41,324 nucleotides of DNA from Bacteroidales bacterium (lineage in GTDB: Bacteria; Bacteroidota; Bacteroidia; Bacteroidales; UBA932), in NCBI GenBank assembly GCA_017439305.1, contig JAFSJK010000072.1, forward strand, positions 1 through 41,324, in the 5' to 3' direction. This document shows, in pieces, positions 32,919-41,171 of the stretch (positions are counted from its first letter, which is position 1; each line of letters starts with the position of its first letter). Under the pieces are notes generated by a model, which saw nothing but the letters and a program-made list of their open reading frames with translations, was not told where the DNA came from and searched no databases. The position numbers and the translations under genes were made by a program.

Positions 32919-35417
32919 ATGAAAAGATTCTTTCTTCCGGCGGTCCTCGCGGCCATCGCCCTTCTCGGCTGCCAGAAAGGCACCGAAGTCCTCGGCGGAA
33001 ACCTGGAGTTCAGTTCCGACGCTCCCGTCACCCGTACCGGATGGACGGGCGAAACCATTGAATGGACGGCGGGCGATGCCATCAGCATGGCCTACACCGT
33101 GAACGGACAGTGGGTTGGACCGAACCTGTATCCTTCCACGCCTCTCGCTCAAGGCGGCCCTACGGCGCATTTCACCGTCCCCGGGAACTTCAACTCCTCC
33201 ATAACGGGCACTCACCGTTTCTATGCGGTCTATCCGGCCGTATCTTATACGGACTTCAGCGATGCGCCGGACGTGTTTGCCTCCATCCCGGAAATCCAGA
33301 CGCCGACAGCCACATCCTATGACCCGGCGGCCGACCTCATGGCCGGAGAGTCCGAGGACTGGCGGAGCCTGCCCACCACTCCGGTTCCGCTCAAGTGGAA
33401 GCGCCTGACGGCCCATGCCGACATTACGCTCAAGAACCTGAGCCTGGACGAAGGCGAGACGGTTCAGAACATCGTCCTCCAAGCCCAGAACGGTGCCGAA
33501 CTTACCGGTGACGTGGCCATCGACCTCGCGAATCCGGAAGAATTTGCCACAGCGGGTGTCCCCCGCGTGACGGTGATGGCCGACAACCTCACCCTGGCAT
33601 CCAACGGTTCCCTGAACTTCTGGGTCAGCATCTTCCCCGTGGAACTGACCGACCTCACCGTCACGGTGGAGACCGACCGGGCCAGCTACCGGAAGACCTT
33701 CTCCGGCATTTCCAAGGTCTTCACGCAGAATGCCCGTAACGTATTGGGAATCAGCATGACGGGGGCTGTTAAGACCGCTCCCGCGCAGGAACCCGAATTC
33801 TATGTCAAAGTGACCCAGGCCCCCACCGACTGGACGGGCGATTATCTAGTGGTATATGAACCCGATGCACTTGTGCTGGACAGCGACGGGGATGCCAAGA
33901 CGCATGCTTCCGTCACGATTTCCAATGACAAGATCGCGTATGAAAGCGCAAAGGCATACAACATACATATCGAGAAGTCCGGTTCGGGTTACACGATGAA
34001 ACTGGGTGACAACTATTATGGACTGAATTCCGGAAGCAAAAATGCGCTCAATGTCAGTTCGGCCGAGCCCACGGACGGTTACCGCTGGACCTTCCGGAGC
34101 GTTGACGGTGCCCTCCGGGCCTATAACGTGGCCTACAGCACCCGTTTCCTCCAGTACAACTCCGGTTCCGGCCAGTTCCGGTGCTATACCAGCGCCCAGA
34201 AGGAGGTCACCTTCTTCAAACTGGACGGGGAAGCCGGTGGCGGCGGTGGTACCGATCCTACGCCGGTCACTCCGACGGTGACCACCGGTGACGCATCCAA
34301 CGTCACGCAGACGGAAGCTACCCTGGCTGCCACCTACACAGGTACGCCCACCTATGGCGGTGTGCAATGGGGCCTGTCTGCCAATGCCTTGACTGAGGAC
34401 TGGCAGGCGTCCTACCTGAACAATGGCTCCTTCAACGTCACCATCGACGGACTGGGCGCAGGTCACACCTATTACTACCGGGCTTATATCGCCGTTCTGG
34501 AAGGTACTGAGTACAAATTCTATTACGGTAAGACCAAGAGTTTCACCACCCCGGCCAGCGAGATTATCATCGGCGGCGACCAGCCCGGCTGGTACGAAGC
34601 GCCGGTGATGACCATCCAGACCAGCGGCGGTTACAAGGTGAACAAGAACGACAAAACGCAGTATTACGCCATCCACATGTGCACCGGAGGTGAAAAGGGC
34701 CCCGGCGGCAAGACCGCCCGCAACTACACCGTCTGCTACAGTGGCAAGTATCATTGCCCGCTCTGGGTCGCGGCCCCGAGGCACAACATGTACGTAGGCG
34801 GCAGCGGCCGTACCGACGCCTATCGCCAGGATCCGGACATCCCTTCCAACATCCAGTATAATTCCAAGAGCACGGGCGGCGGCTGCAACAAGGGTCATAT
34901 GCTGGGCTCGGCAGAACGAACCTCCTCCACGGCCACCAACCGGGACGTCTTCTACTACACGAACATCGCTCCGCAGCTCTCCTCCGGGTTCAACACCGGC
35001 GGAGGTGGCTGGAACATCCTGGAAGACTTTGTGGACACACAGGTATGTGCGGATACCCTGTATGAAGTGCTGGGCTGCTATTTTGACAAGTATACAGATG
35101 CCTACGGCTGGACCGTCTCCCCTTCCACCATCAGTTTCGGCGGCCGCAACGACGTGTCGATGCCCACGATGTACTACTATGTCCTGCTCCGCACGAAGAA
35201 AGGAAACACCGGCAAGGCGCTTTCCAACTGCACGGCTGACGAACTCCAGTGCGTCGCCTTCGTCCGCTCCCACACCAACAGTTTGAAGGGACAGAAAGTC
35301 ACCTCCCGCGAACTGATGTCCGTCGCCGACCTGGAGAAGATTACCGGCGTCACCTACTTCCCCAACGTTCCCCATGCCCCGAAGACCAGCTTCAAGGCTT
35401 CCGACTGGGGGCTGTAA
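32919..35417 (+). CDS. Fimbrillin-like lipoprotein with C-terminal DNA/RNA non-specific endonuclease domain
   Basis: An 832-residue secreted lipoprotein: signal peptide with lipobox LLGC (lipidated Cys18), then a fimbrillin-like domain (about 26-330, TRTGWTGETIEWTAGDAISM). A lectin- or trefoil-like domain with FLQYNSGSGQFRCYTS (about 335-480) and a Gly-rich linker follow. Next is an Fn3-like domain (about 500-585, TYYYRAYIAVLEG) and a NUC endonuclease domain (about 590-832). The nuclease core reads CNKGHM with His660, then TNIAPQ and WNILE, matching the His, Asn/Gln and metal-binding Glu of the Serratia nuclease family; Lys replaces the usual Arg of DRGH. It should degrade nucleic acid in the periplasm or at the cell surface. 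The start at 32919 gives the signal peptide; it is 4 bases after the peptide gene. Confidence 0.85.
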   Translation: MKRFFLPAVLAAIALLGCQKGTEVLGGNLEFSSDAPVTRTGWTGETIEWTAGDAISMAYTVNGQWVGPNLYPSTPLAQGGPTAHFTVPGNFNSSITGTHRFYAVYPAVSYTDFSDAPDVFASIPEIQTPTATSYDPAADLMAGESEDWRSLPTTPVPLKWKRLTAHADITLKNLSLDEGETVQNIVLQAQNGAELTGDVAIDLANPEEFATAGVPRVTVMADNLTLASNGSLNFWVSIFPVELTDLTVTVETDRASYRKTFSGISKVFTQNARNVLGISMTGAVKTAPAQEPEFYVKVTQAPTDWTGDYLVVYEPDALVLDSDGDAKTHASVTISNDKIAYESAKAYNIHIEKSGSGYTMKLGDNYYGLNSGSKNALNVSSAEPTDGYRWTFRSVDGALRAYNVAYSTRFLQYNSGSGQFRCYTSAQKEVTFFKLDGEAGGGGGTDPTPVTPTVTTGDASNVTQTEATLAATYTGTPTYGGVQWGLSANALTEDWQASYLNNGSFNVTIDGLGAGHTYYYRAYIAVLEGTEYKFYYGKTKSFTTPASEIIIGGDQPGWYEAPVMTIQTSGGYKVNKNDKTQYYAIHMCTGGEKGPGGKTARNYTVCYSGKYHCPLWVAAPRHNMYVGGSGRTDAYRQDPDIPSNIQYNSKSTGGGCNKGHMLGSAERTSSTATNRDVFYYTNIAPQLSSGFNTGGGGWNILEDFVDTQVCADTLYEVLGCYFDKYTDAYGWTVSPSTISFGGRNDVSMPTMYYYVLLRTKKGNTGKALSNCTADELQCVAFVRSHTNSLKGQKVTSRELMSVADLEKITGVTYFPNVPHAPKTSFKASDWGL

Positions 35418-35424
35418 CGGAGGC

Positions 35425-35530
35425 GGTTCGCCTATCCGGCTGACAACCAATCTGTTATGGAAAAGTCCCTGGTGAACAATCACCAGGGACTTTTCCATAA
35501 CTCACTATCAGTAACAAGGTTAGGCGAACC
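35425..35530. repeat. Symmetric palindrome between the two convergent arms
   Basis: GGTTCGCCTA (35425-35434) and its exact complement TAGGCGAACC (35521-35530) are placed symmetrically around the 22-bp stem of the terminator hairpin. There are 19 bases on each side between outer and inner arms, all centred at 35477.5. The right arm reaches the stop codon of the nuclease gene on the minus strand. The symmetry across 106 bases is more than a terminator needs. Confidence 0.6.
35454..35501. terminator. Bidirectional terminator with perfect 22-bp stem
   Basis: Bases 35454-35475 and 35480-35501 are perfect complements around the loop ACAA. GGAAAAG precedes and CTTTTCC follows the GC-rich core, so it offers an A/T run in both directions, fitting a shared terminator for the two convergent arms. 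The core GTCCCTGGTGA is the same as after ftsZ. Confidence 0.85.
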
Positions 35531-36639
35531 TAGAAATTCCTGAACGTATTCCAGTTCTTGTTGGTTTCGGCCGTAGCTTCGAGGGCGGGAGGAAGGTTCG
35601 CGAAGAAGTCGAAGCCGGTCTTTTGCTCAATCTCATCGACACTGACGGCGAAGTTCTGCCAATTCTCGCCGCTGTGTGCCTCGTGGGTGAACCAGAAGCC
35701 GATGGCGGAGGCCGCCGTGACGGCACCGCCGGAGCGGCGGACCTTCAGCAGGACTTTGTAATAGTAGTTCGGGATGGGCACGACCTTGCCGTCATTGGAA
35801 CTGTTCGTGAGCGTGCGGACCGTTTCACTGCCACCGGCAGTCTGGTACACGGGCCCCGTAACGACATACACGGAATCGGAGGAAGACACCAGGGTCCGGA
35901 CCGCCGATTCCAGGTTCTCCCAGATCCCCTGGTTGAAGGTCGCATGCTGCGGCGTGCTGTTCGTCCAGTAGTAGGTCTGCTTCTGCAGGCTCACATCCGC
36001 ATTGCGGTCCGCGTTCGGAATCTGATGACCACGGTCGTACGTGACACCGTCCAAAGAAGGATAGGCCTTGTACACGCTTGTCTGCTTGGAAGCGGGAATC
36101 TGCGGATTCACCGACCAGGGACCGCCCGTACCGGAATCGTGATAGGCATTGGAATAGACGTACGCTGTCCAGAGGGAAGCATACCGCGAAGGATCATAGA
36201 GAATGGAATAGTTCCGGACATCCTTCTCATTCAACGTCCCCCGCATCGTAACCAGATACTTCCCTCCCAGCGAGGAAGGAGACTCCGGTAATTCGAGCCA
36301 ATCCTTGTTGAGCGTAACGGAGGCCGATGCAGACAAGGTCCGGAACGACTTCACACTGCCATAAACCTCCTTGTAGGCGCCGTCCACCAGCACCTCCATG
36401 AACGCGACGTAATAGTAGGTCTTGTCCTCGTCCAGGCCGCCGGCGGTCGCGCTGAAAGACCCGCGGCCGATGGTCAGCGCGGACTGCGCATATACAACCT
36501 GCCCGTTGCTCACGAGCGAAGCGAGACTGGAGGACGTCCCCACATAGAATCCCGCTGCCTGGAAAGACTGGACTCCGGAATACGAAGCGGACAGGGTTGC
36601 CCCTGTCGCGCTTACGTTATTCGCGGATCCTGTGGTCAC
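35530..36639 (-). CDS. DNA/RNA non-specific endonuclease (NUC) segment, in frame after the TGA at 36679
   Basis: An open frame of 383 codons runs from just after the TGA (36679-36681) to a TAG at 35530. The only early start is a GTG at 36639 inside a Gly/Glu/Thr linker (369 residues). It has an Fn3-like domain (KTYYYVAFMEVLVDG) and a complete NUC domain: YDRGHQIPNADR, TNSTPQ and FNQGIWENLE. These line up residue for residue with His89, Asn110, Gln114, Asn119 and Glu127 of Serratia nuclease. It has no signal peptide of its own. The left-arm protein has the same linker-Fn3-NUC order fused to its lipoprotein half, so this is most likely the C-terminal half of one gene cut by a nonsense codon. 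Readthrough or reinitiation are alternatives. Confidence 0.75.
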   Translation of the reverse strand: MTTGSANNVSATGATLSASYSGVQSFQAAGFYVGTSSSLASLVSNGQVVYAQSALTIGRGSFSATAGGLDEDKTYYYVAFMEVLVDGAYKEVYGSVKSFRTLSASASVTLNKDWLELPESPSSLGGKYLVTMRGTLNEKDVRNYSILYDPSRYASLWTAYVYSNAYHDSGTGGPWSVNPQIPASKQTSVYKAYPSLDGVTYDRGHQIPNADRNADVSLQKQTYYWTNSTPQHATFNQGIWENLESAVRTLVSSSDSVYVVTGPVYQTAGGSETVRTLTNSSNDGKVVPIPNYYYKVLLKVRRSGGAVTAASAIGFWFTHEAHSGENWQNFAVSVDEIEQKTGFDFFANLPPALEATAETNKNWNTFRNF

Positions 36640-36678
36640 TGTGGGCTCTTCACCCCCGGCGCCGCCGCCGGATGACCC

Positions 36679-39600
36679 TCATTCGTAGGTGACGACCAGT
36701 TCCGTAATACGGACCTGGTTGTCCGTAGCGGTGAAGGAAACGGAAGACGCGGAACCCGTCCAGGTACCCACAAAGCCATCGGCCTCAAAGGAATACCCTT
36801 CAGGAGCACCTGCGCCCCAGCAACCAGGACCTTGTTTAGCCGTACCCTTGGCCGTGCAGGTCATCTTGATGCTGGTAATCTTGTAATCACCGGAAGCGGA
36901 GACAACCAAAGTATTGCTCTTGTACACACGAAGTTCCGTCGGAACCGTCGTACCGTAATCCGAAGAATTGGTGTAAGAAATCACATCCTTGCTACCATCC
37001 TTGTTGGCAGCAAGATACGCTTGGTCAAACACGACGGTTCCTTCCGTTTCCACCGGTTTGGTAGTAACCGTGACATTGCAATACTTCTCGGCATCCGTGT
37101 ACTTGCCTTCCACGCCGGCGATACGGGCATAAACTTTCACCGTTCCTTCAGCAACACCGGTGACGACACCGGACGCATTGACAGTGGCGATGGAAGGATC
37201 TTCGCTTTCGTAAGTGATCGTAGCCTCCGCCACATTGGAGGAAGCGTTCAGGGCAAAGGTCTCACCAACATAAACGTTGTGATTGGAAGGAAGCGAGATA
37301 GTCGTCGTGATCTCGGAAGGCTGATCCGGGAAGGTGGTGCCGTCACCGGTATAGACAACCTCGACAGCGGTGATGCGGACCTGGCCGTTATCCACAGTTC
37401 CGGAGTTCCCCACCGTGTAGGTAACACTGGTACCGGAGACCGTCTGGGTGTCGTCGCTGGCGACCTGATTTCCCTGCGTATCCAGAAGAATGCCCGTATT
37501 GGTAACGACATAAGTGAACTTGACCGACTTCAATTCACAGCCTTCAGCGACCGTGATGATGACATTGCCGTTCTGCTTCTGATACAACCGCCATTGTTTC
37601 GTATCGTTGGAACTGCTGGTATTCCAGAAGGATCCGCAATTGTCAGCACCGGTCGTGGACATCCGCACGGACTCATTCAACTGGAGGGTCTTGTACATAG
37701 TTGCATCAGATCCGGAGGAAACCGTGCAGCCGTGATCCTCTACATACTGGGACATCGTGATGGACAAGGTATTTCCATCCACGACGGAAGCACTGACCGT
37801 AATCTCATATTTCGCAGTCGCGGTCTTTTCGCCCTCCTTATAGGTGACAGTCACTTCCTTGGTGCCGGCCGTGGACATGTCGGGCTTGGAGACTTCCGTA
37901 GGCTGCACTTCCTTGGTGGAACCGTCGCTGTAGGTCGCGGTGACTTTGCCGTCGAAAACGAAGGTGTCGCCCACGTTGAAGGCAGTCTTCTGACCGGAAA
38001 CGGCAATGGACTCGAGGGTGGCAGCCGGGGCAGCATCACCGGAATACTTCACCGTGATGGCCTTGATGCGGCGGTGACCGCTGGTGCCGCCGACGGTAAA
38101 GGTCACGGAGCCGGCTTCGCCCGTCCAGGTGGGTTCAGCGTAAGTCGGGACATCGGTGGTGATGGCATTGGATCCTTCACCACTGCTGAAGGTAAGCTCG
38201 ATCGAGACAATGGTCTTTCCGCCAGCGGTGACAGTCAATGTGTTGCCGCCATAAGCACGGACGGCCGTTCCAGTCGTATAATACTTAGGAGCATTGGCGC
38301 CCGTTCCTTTATCGAAGGTCGCCTTCACGCCACTCTCGCTCACTTCCGTCACTTCAGCACCGTTCTCAAAGCCCTGCTCGGAGAAGTCAATCGTGACCGA
38401 CGTAACATCGGCGGCATCGGCCTTGGCCTGGGTGATGTTGATCTCGAACTCCTCGGTACCGGCAGCCACCAGGGAAGGCTCGTCCGTGCGGACGAAGACG
38501 GTGTATTCCTTGGGATTCTCGGTATCCTCGTTCTTCGCGAAGGAAACGGTGATGACTCCTTCGCCCTCGCCGGACTCCTTGTCCAGGGTAGCGCCGTCGG
38601 AAGCCTCGGCAGTCCAGGCAACGTTACCGGAGACATTGATCTTCACGGACGTGGTGGTGGCGGAGACTTCGGTCTGCTCGGCCGCGGCATTGAAGAACGG
38701 AGCGTCCTGGGCAACGATGTCATCCTGGGCCCAGAGACCCAGCTGCTTCGTCGTATTGTAATAGGTAGGATAGCCCACCATGTCGTACACGCCCAGAGGG
38801 ACGTCGAGAGTATTGGTTACCTGCGCATAGAGGTTCAGTTCAGACTCACCGTCCTTGATGGCGCCGTTGCGGTCGCTCGTAGTGATGGCGTCGGTCACTT
38901 CCACATCGGAAAGCTTCACGCGGACGCTGACATAGCGGTCGTAATCGGCCAGCAGGTCGGCCAGGGAAAGCTCGAGGGCAGCGGGGGCTTCTCCGGAAGC
39001 CTTGTCGAAACCGGTAAGCGAAGTAAGCTGGCGGACACCGTAGCGGATCCAGCCCTTGCCGGATACCAGGCCGCTCAGGACATCGCCGGCCTTGAGGCCG
39101 TGGCCGCTCATGTACAGGAGGATACCTGCGGTCTCATCCTGGATGAAGGCACTGTTGCCGCTCACGAAAGACACGGTGGCACCGGCCAGCTGTCCGGTGA
39201 ACTCGCTCGGAGAAGACTGCTGCGTGCTGGTGATCGCCTCGTTGATGTCGGCCACCGTAATGGTCGGGACGACGGACGGAGCCTCATAAGAGAGGTTCAG
39301 CGTCTTGATGGAACCACCGCCGAAGGTGTAGGCCTGCGCCAGGGTGACGGTCTTCTCCACTTCGCCCTGGTCGGCGAGGACGACGAGTTTCAACTCGGAA
39401 TCAACGTTGGCCGTGAAGGGCTTGACAGCCATGTAGAACTTGGCGGAAGCGCCGGGGGCGATGGCCTCGGCATCCTCCACGGAAAGGGTCACGGATGCGG
39501 ACACGTAATTGTCGCCGCTGCTCTTGAAAGCAACCTTTTCACCGGAGAAATCGATGTAATAGGTTCCCACGACATCTTCCGGGGCCGTAAAGGAAACCGA

Positions 39601-40155
39601 GCTGACAGTCAGGGGCTTGTCCGTGTCATTGGTGAGGTTGACGGCCACCACGGAGGAGACGTGCTTCATCGAAACCACGGGCTTCTGGTCCACGGCGACA
39701 TTCTTCGCCACGCCGACGACCGGCAGGTTCTTTCCGGCCAGGTGGGCCATGCTGTCATTCCCCTTCTGGGTCTGGTTCAGGCCACCGACGGTCATATAGC
39801 CGCTGTTGGTGTTGGCCGGCGTCTTCAGATGGGAATCATACGGATAGAAGAGATACCAGTCATAGGCTTCGGCCGTCAATTCGACTTCGCCCACGGCCAG
39901 GTTCTGGTCCGGATCCGTCACGTCGAACTTGGCGACGGCATACTCGGTCTGTCCGGCGGGTGCATAGAATACGCTCAGGGCGTCGCCTTCCACCCACTTG
40001 GTCGTCATTCCGCTGTTGACCGTACGGGTGGAAGCATCGGAAAGGACGATCTCGTAGGGAACGCCGTCAAGGCCTTTGACATCGGCTTCCTTGTTACAGC
40101 CGGCAAAGGAAAGGGTGGCAGCAGCCAGACCCGCAAAGAGAAGGGACTTTTTCAT
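36679..40155 (-). CDS. Large multidomain lipoprotein (fimbrillin-like, DUF5689-like, BACON, Big domains)
   Basis: A 1158-residue lipoprotein (ATG at 40155; the GTG before it is less likely) with lipobox SFAGC, Cys20, followed by NKEAD. The domain order is: fimbrillin-like (about 22-290); DUF5689/OB-like (about 298-485, SFVSGNSAFIQDETAGILLY); BACON (about 490-577); three copies of a ~120-residue jelly-roll-like unit (about 584-706, 793-938 and 1035-1158), each ending in RI-x-x-(I/V/L)-x-V-x-Y; a Big_3-like domain (about 713-788) between the first and second; a Big_2-like domain (about 945-1030, NVYVGETFALNAS) before the third. It should sit at the outer membrane, probably on the surface. The TGA ends it exactly at the domain border; the frame then continues into a nuclease. 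It follows the small peptide gene by 24 bases. Confidence 0.8.
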   Translation of the reverse strand: MKKSLLFAGLAAATLSFAGCNKEADVKGLDGVPYEIVLSDASTRTVNSGMTTKWVEGDALSVFYAPAGQTEYAVAKFDVTDPDQNLAVGEVELTAEAYDWYLFYPYDSHLKTPANTNSGYMTVGGLNQTQKGNDSMAHLAGKNLPVVGVAKNVAVDQKPVVSMKHVSSVVAVNLTNDTDKPLTVSSVSFTAPEDVVGTYYIDFSGEKVAFKSSGDNYVSASVTLSVEDAEAIAPGASAKFYMAVKPFTANVDSELKLVVLADQGEVEKTVTLAQAYTFGGGSIKTLNLSYEAPSVVPTITVADINEAITSTQQSSPSEFTGQLAGATVSFVSGNSAFIQDETAGILLYMSGHGLKAGDVLSGLVSGKGWIRYGVRQLTSLTGFDKASGEAPAALELSLADLLADYDRYVSVRVKLSDVEVTDAITTSDRNGAIKDGESELNLYAQVTNTLDVPLGVYDMVGYPTYYNTTKQLGLWAQDDIVAQDAPFFNAAAEQTEVSATTTSVKINVSGNVAWTAEASDGATLDKESGEGEGVITVSFAKNEDTENPKEYTVFVRTDEPSLVAAGTEEFEINITQAKADAADVTSVTIDFSEQGFENGAEVTEVSESGVKATFDKGTGANAPKYYTTGTAVRAYGGNTLTVTAGGKTIVSIELTFSSGEGSNAITTDVPTYAEPTWTGEAGSVTFTVGGTSGHRRIKAITVKYSGDAAPAATLESIAVSGQKTAFNVGDTFVFDGKVTATYSDGSTKEVQPTEVSKPDMSTAGTKEVTVTYKEGEKTATAKYEITVSASVVDGNTLSITMSQYVEDHGCTVSSGSDATMYKTLQLNESVRMSTTGADNCGSFWNTSSSNDTKQWRLYQKQNGNVIITVAEGCELKSVKFTYVVTNTGILLDTQGNQVASDDTQTVSGTSVTYTVGNSGTVDNGQVRITAVEVVYTGDGTTFPDQPSEITTTISLPSNHNVYVGETFALNASSNVAEATITYESEDPSIATVNASGVVTGVAEGTVKVYARIAGVEGKYTDAEKYCNVTVTTKPVETEGTVVFDQAYLAANKDGSKDVISYTNSSDYGTTVPTELRVYKSNTLVVSASGDYKITSIKMTCTAKGTAKQGPGCWGAGAPEGYSFEADGFVGTWTGSASSVSFTATDNQVRITELVVTYE

Positions 40156-40179
40156 CACTTGGTTCTTTAAGGGTTCGAC

Positions 40180-40311
40180 TTAGAAGTTGATGGGATCGTT
40201 GTCATCCTCCCAGTCATCGATGGGGCCCGTTGCGGACTGCATGAAACTGCCCTCGTAGCGTACGTCGACGATGCGCACGACAGGCGTCAGGTAGAGTTCT
40301 TTTTTCTCCAT
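40180..40311 (-). CDS. Small acidic-tailed peptide, paralogue of the peptide at 32774-32914
   Basis: A 43-residue protein of unknown function starting at the ATG at 40311. Its core TPVVRIVDVRYEGSFMQSAT matches the left-arm peptide in the pattern R-(I/L)-(V/I)-(D/E)-V-R-(Y/F)-E-x-(S/A)-(F/L)-(M/L)-Q, and it also ends in an acidic tail (DDWEDDNDPINF). No signal peptide or membrane helix is seen. It is the first gene of the right arm, 24 bases before the large lipoprotein gene, with a good promoter upstream. Sequence conservation with the left peptide, despite different neighbours' lengths, argues that it is a real translated gene. Confidence 0.7.
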   Translation of the reverse strand: MEKKELYLTPVVRIVDVRYEGSFMQSATGPIDDWEDDNDPINF

Positions 40312-40349
40312 GGAATTATGTAGTTTTTGTGTTTTGGCGATATACGGGG

Positions 40350-40380
40350 CAAATTTACGGATTATCCGCCAAAAGACCAA
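40350..40380 (-). promoter_or_regulatory. Promoter of the right peptide-lipoprotein-nuclease arm
   Basis: On the minus strand TTGG (40377-40380) is followed after 19 bases by TAAATTTG (40350-40357), an exact consensus -7 box. The ATG at 40311 lies 38 bases downstream, so this mRNA has a leader of about 32 bases, unlike the left arm. Confidence 0.7.
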
Positions 40381-40422
40381 GGAGAAAAAGACGGAAGTTT
40401 TCCCGGAAAAATGAACATCCTG

Positions 40423-41058
40423 TCACACGGGACGATAGGTTTTCAGCGCCCGTTCCAGAACCCGTGCAAACCTGTATTTCGCCCGGGATTTGCCAATGGC
40501 GGAAAGGTACGTCAGAAACGCCTCATCCTCAGGATTCTGCGAAAAATGGTCGGCGAGGAGCCGTTCCAGTTCCTCGTGAAAACCGGTCCCGTGGTCGGGA
40601 TGGTGGAGATGCGTGAGCTCGTGCAGGAGGATGTAGTCCTGCAAGGGAACGGGGACCCGCATCAGATTCAGATTCAGGTTGATGTTTCCTTTCGAAGAGC
40701 AGGAGCCCCAGTTGGAGGTATTGTGCTTGATGGCCACCCGGTTGTACCGGAACCCGTACCGGTCGGCGAGCATCCGGAGCCGGCCGGGCAGTTCCGCTTT
40801 CGCCCGGGTCCGCAGGCTTTCGATGTCCTCCCCTTCGGGCAGGGAAGCGTCCCTTGCCGATACCTTCTGCAACATGGCCAGGACCCATTCCCGCTGTGAT
40901 TCCAGGAAGGCGATGCCCCGGACGTAAGAGACCCAGTACGGAACCGTTACGATCACGCCTTTCAAAGGGTGCACCCGGATGGACAGACGCCTTGCCCGCG
41001 TGCTTTTCCGCAGCAGTACGTCTCCCAGTTCCGGGTCGGTATGGACCTTTCCGTTCAC
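40423..41058 (-). CDS. YgjP-type (M48-like, DUF45) metal-dependent hydrolase
   Basis: A 211-residue protein with the zinc-metallopeptidase motif [19 protein letters not shown], in which HExxH is followed by a third His ligand. It also has [15 protein letters not shown], a signature of the YgjP/DUF45 family. The family is widespread, and its substrate is not established. The start is uncertain. An in-frame TTG at 41065 lies inside the TACCTTTG promoter box, so I choose the GTG at 41058, which would lie at or near the transcription start. The next in-frame Met is over 50 residues in, too far for the family. It diverges from rpsO and lies upstream of the right arm of the lipoprotein island, on the same strand. 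Confidence 0.85.
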   Translation of the reverse strand: MNGKVHTDPELGDVLLRKSTRARRLSIRVHPLKGVIVTVPYWVSYVRGIAFLESQREWVLAMLQKVSARDASLPEGEDIESLRTRAKAELPGRLRMLADRYGFRYNRVAIKHNTSNWGSCSSKGNINLNLNLMRVPVPLQDYILLHELTHLHHPDHGTGFHEELERLLADHFSQNPEDEAFLTYLSAIGKSRAKYRFARVLERALKTYRPV

Positions 41059-41063
41059 GGGGA

Positions 41064-41071
41064 ACAAAGGT
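41064..41071 (-). promoter_or_regulatory. Promoter (-7 box) of the YgjP-type gene
   Basis: On the minus strand this reads TACCTTTG, matching TAnnTTTG. The GTG start at 41058 follows after 5 bases. No convincing TTG is present at the -33 distance. Confidence 0.5.
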
Positions 41072-41080
41072 ACAAAAAGT

Positions 41081-41111
41081 TTTGTTTTATCGGATTTTAT
41101 ACCTAAATTTG
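41081..41111 (+). promoter_or_regulatory. rpsO promoter
   Basis: TTTG (41081-41084) is followed after 19 bases by TAAATTTG (41104-41111), a full match to the Bacteroidetes promoter consensus. Transcription should start near 41117, giving a leader of about 55 bases before rpsO. Confidence 0.8.
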
Positions 41112-41122
41112 CAGGCTTTTTT

Positions 41123-41137
41123 GCGGGAAGGTCCCGC
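41123..41137 (+). promoter_or_regulatory. Leader hairpin upstream of rpsO
   Basis: GCGGGA (41123-41128) pairs with TCCCGC (41132-41137) around an AGG loop in the rpsO leader. In several bacteria S15 represses its own mRNA through leader structures that mimic its rRNA site; this hairpin is a candidate, but I cannot match it to a known S15 motif by eye. Confidence 0.4.
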
Positions 41138-41171
41138 GAAGATTAACCAATTTAACAAAACTCATTGCATC

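Noticed and set aside
36679-36681. Reassignment of TGA as a sense codon in this genome
   Set aside because: TGA ends ftsI, murE, rsmH, murG and other genes in this window at exact family lengths, so it is a normal stop here.
36832-40170. A 1112-codon open frame on the plus strand opposite the large lipoprotein gene
   Set aside because: The minus-strand frame has a signal peptide, lipobox and recognisable BACON/Big domains; the plus-strand frame has none and lacks a promoter.
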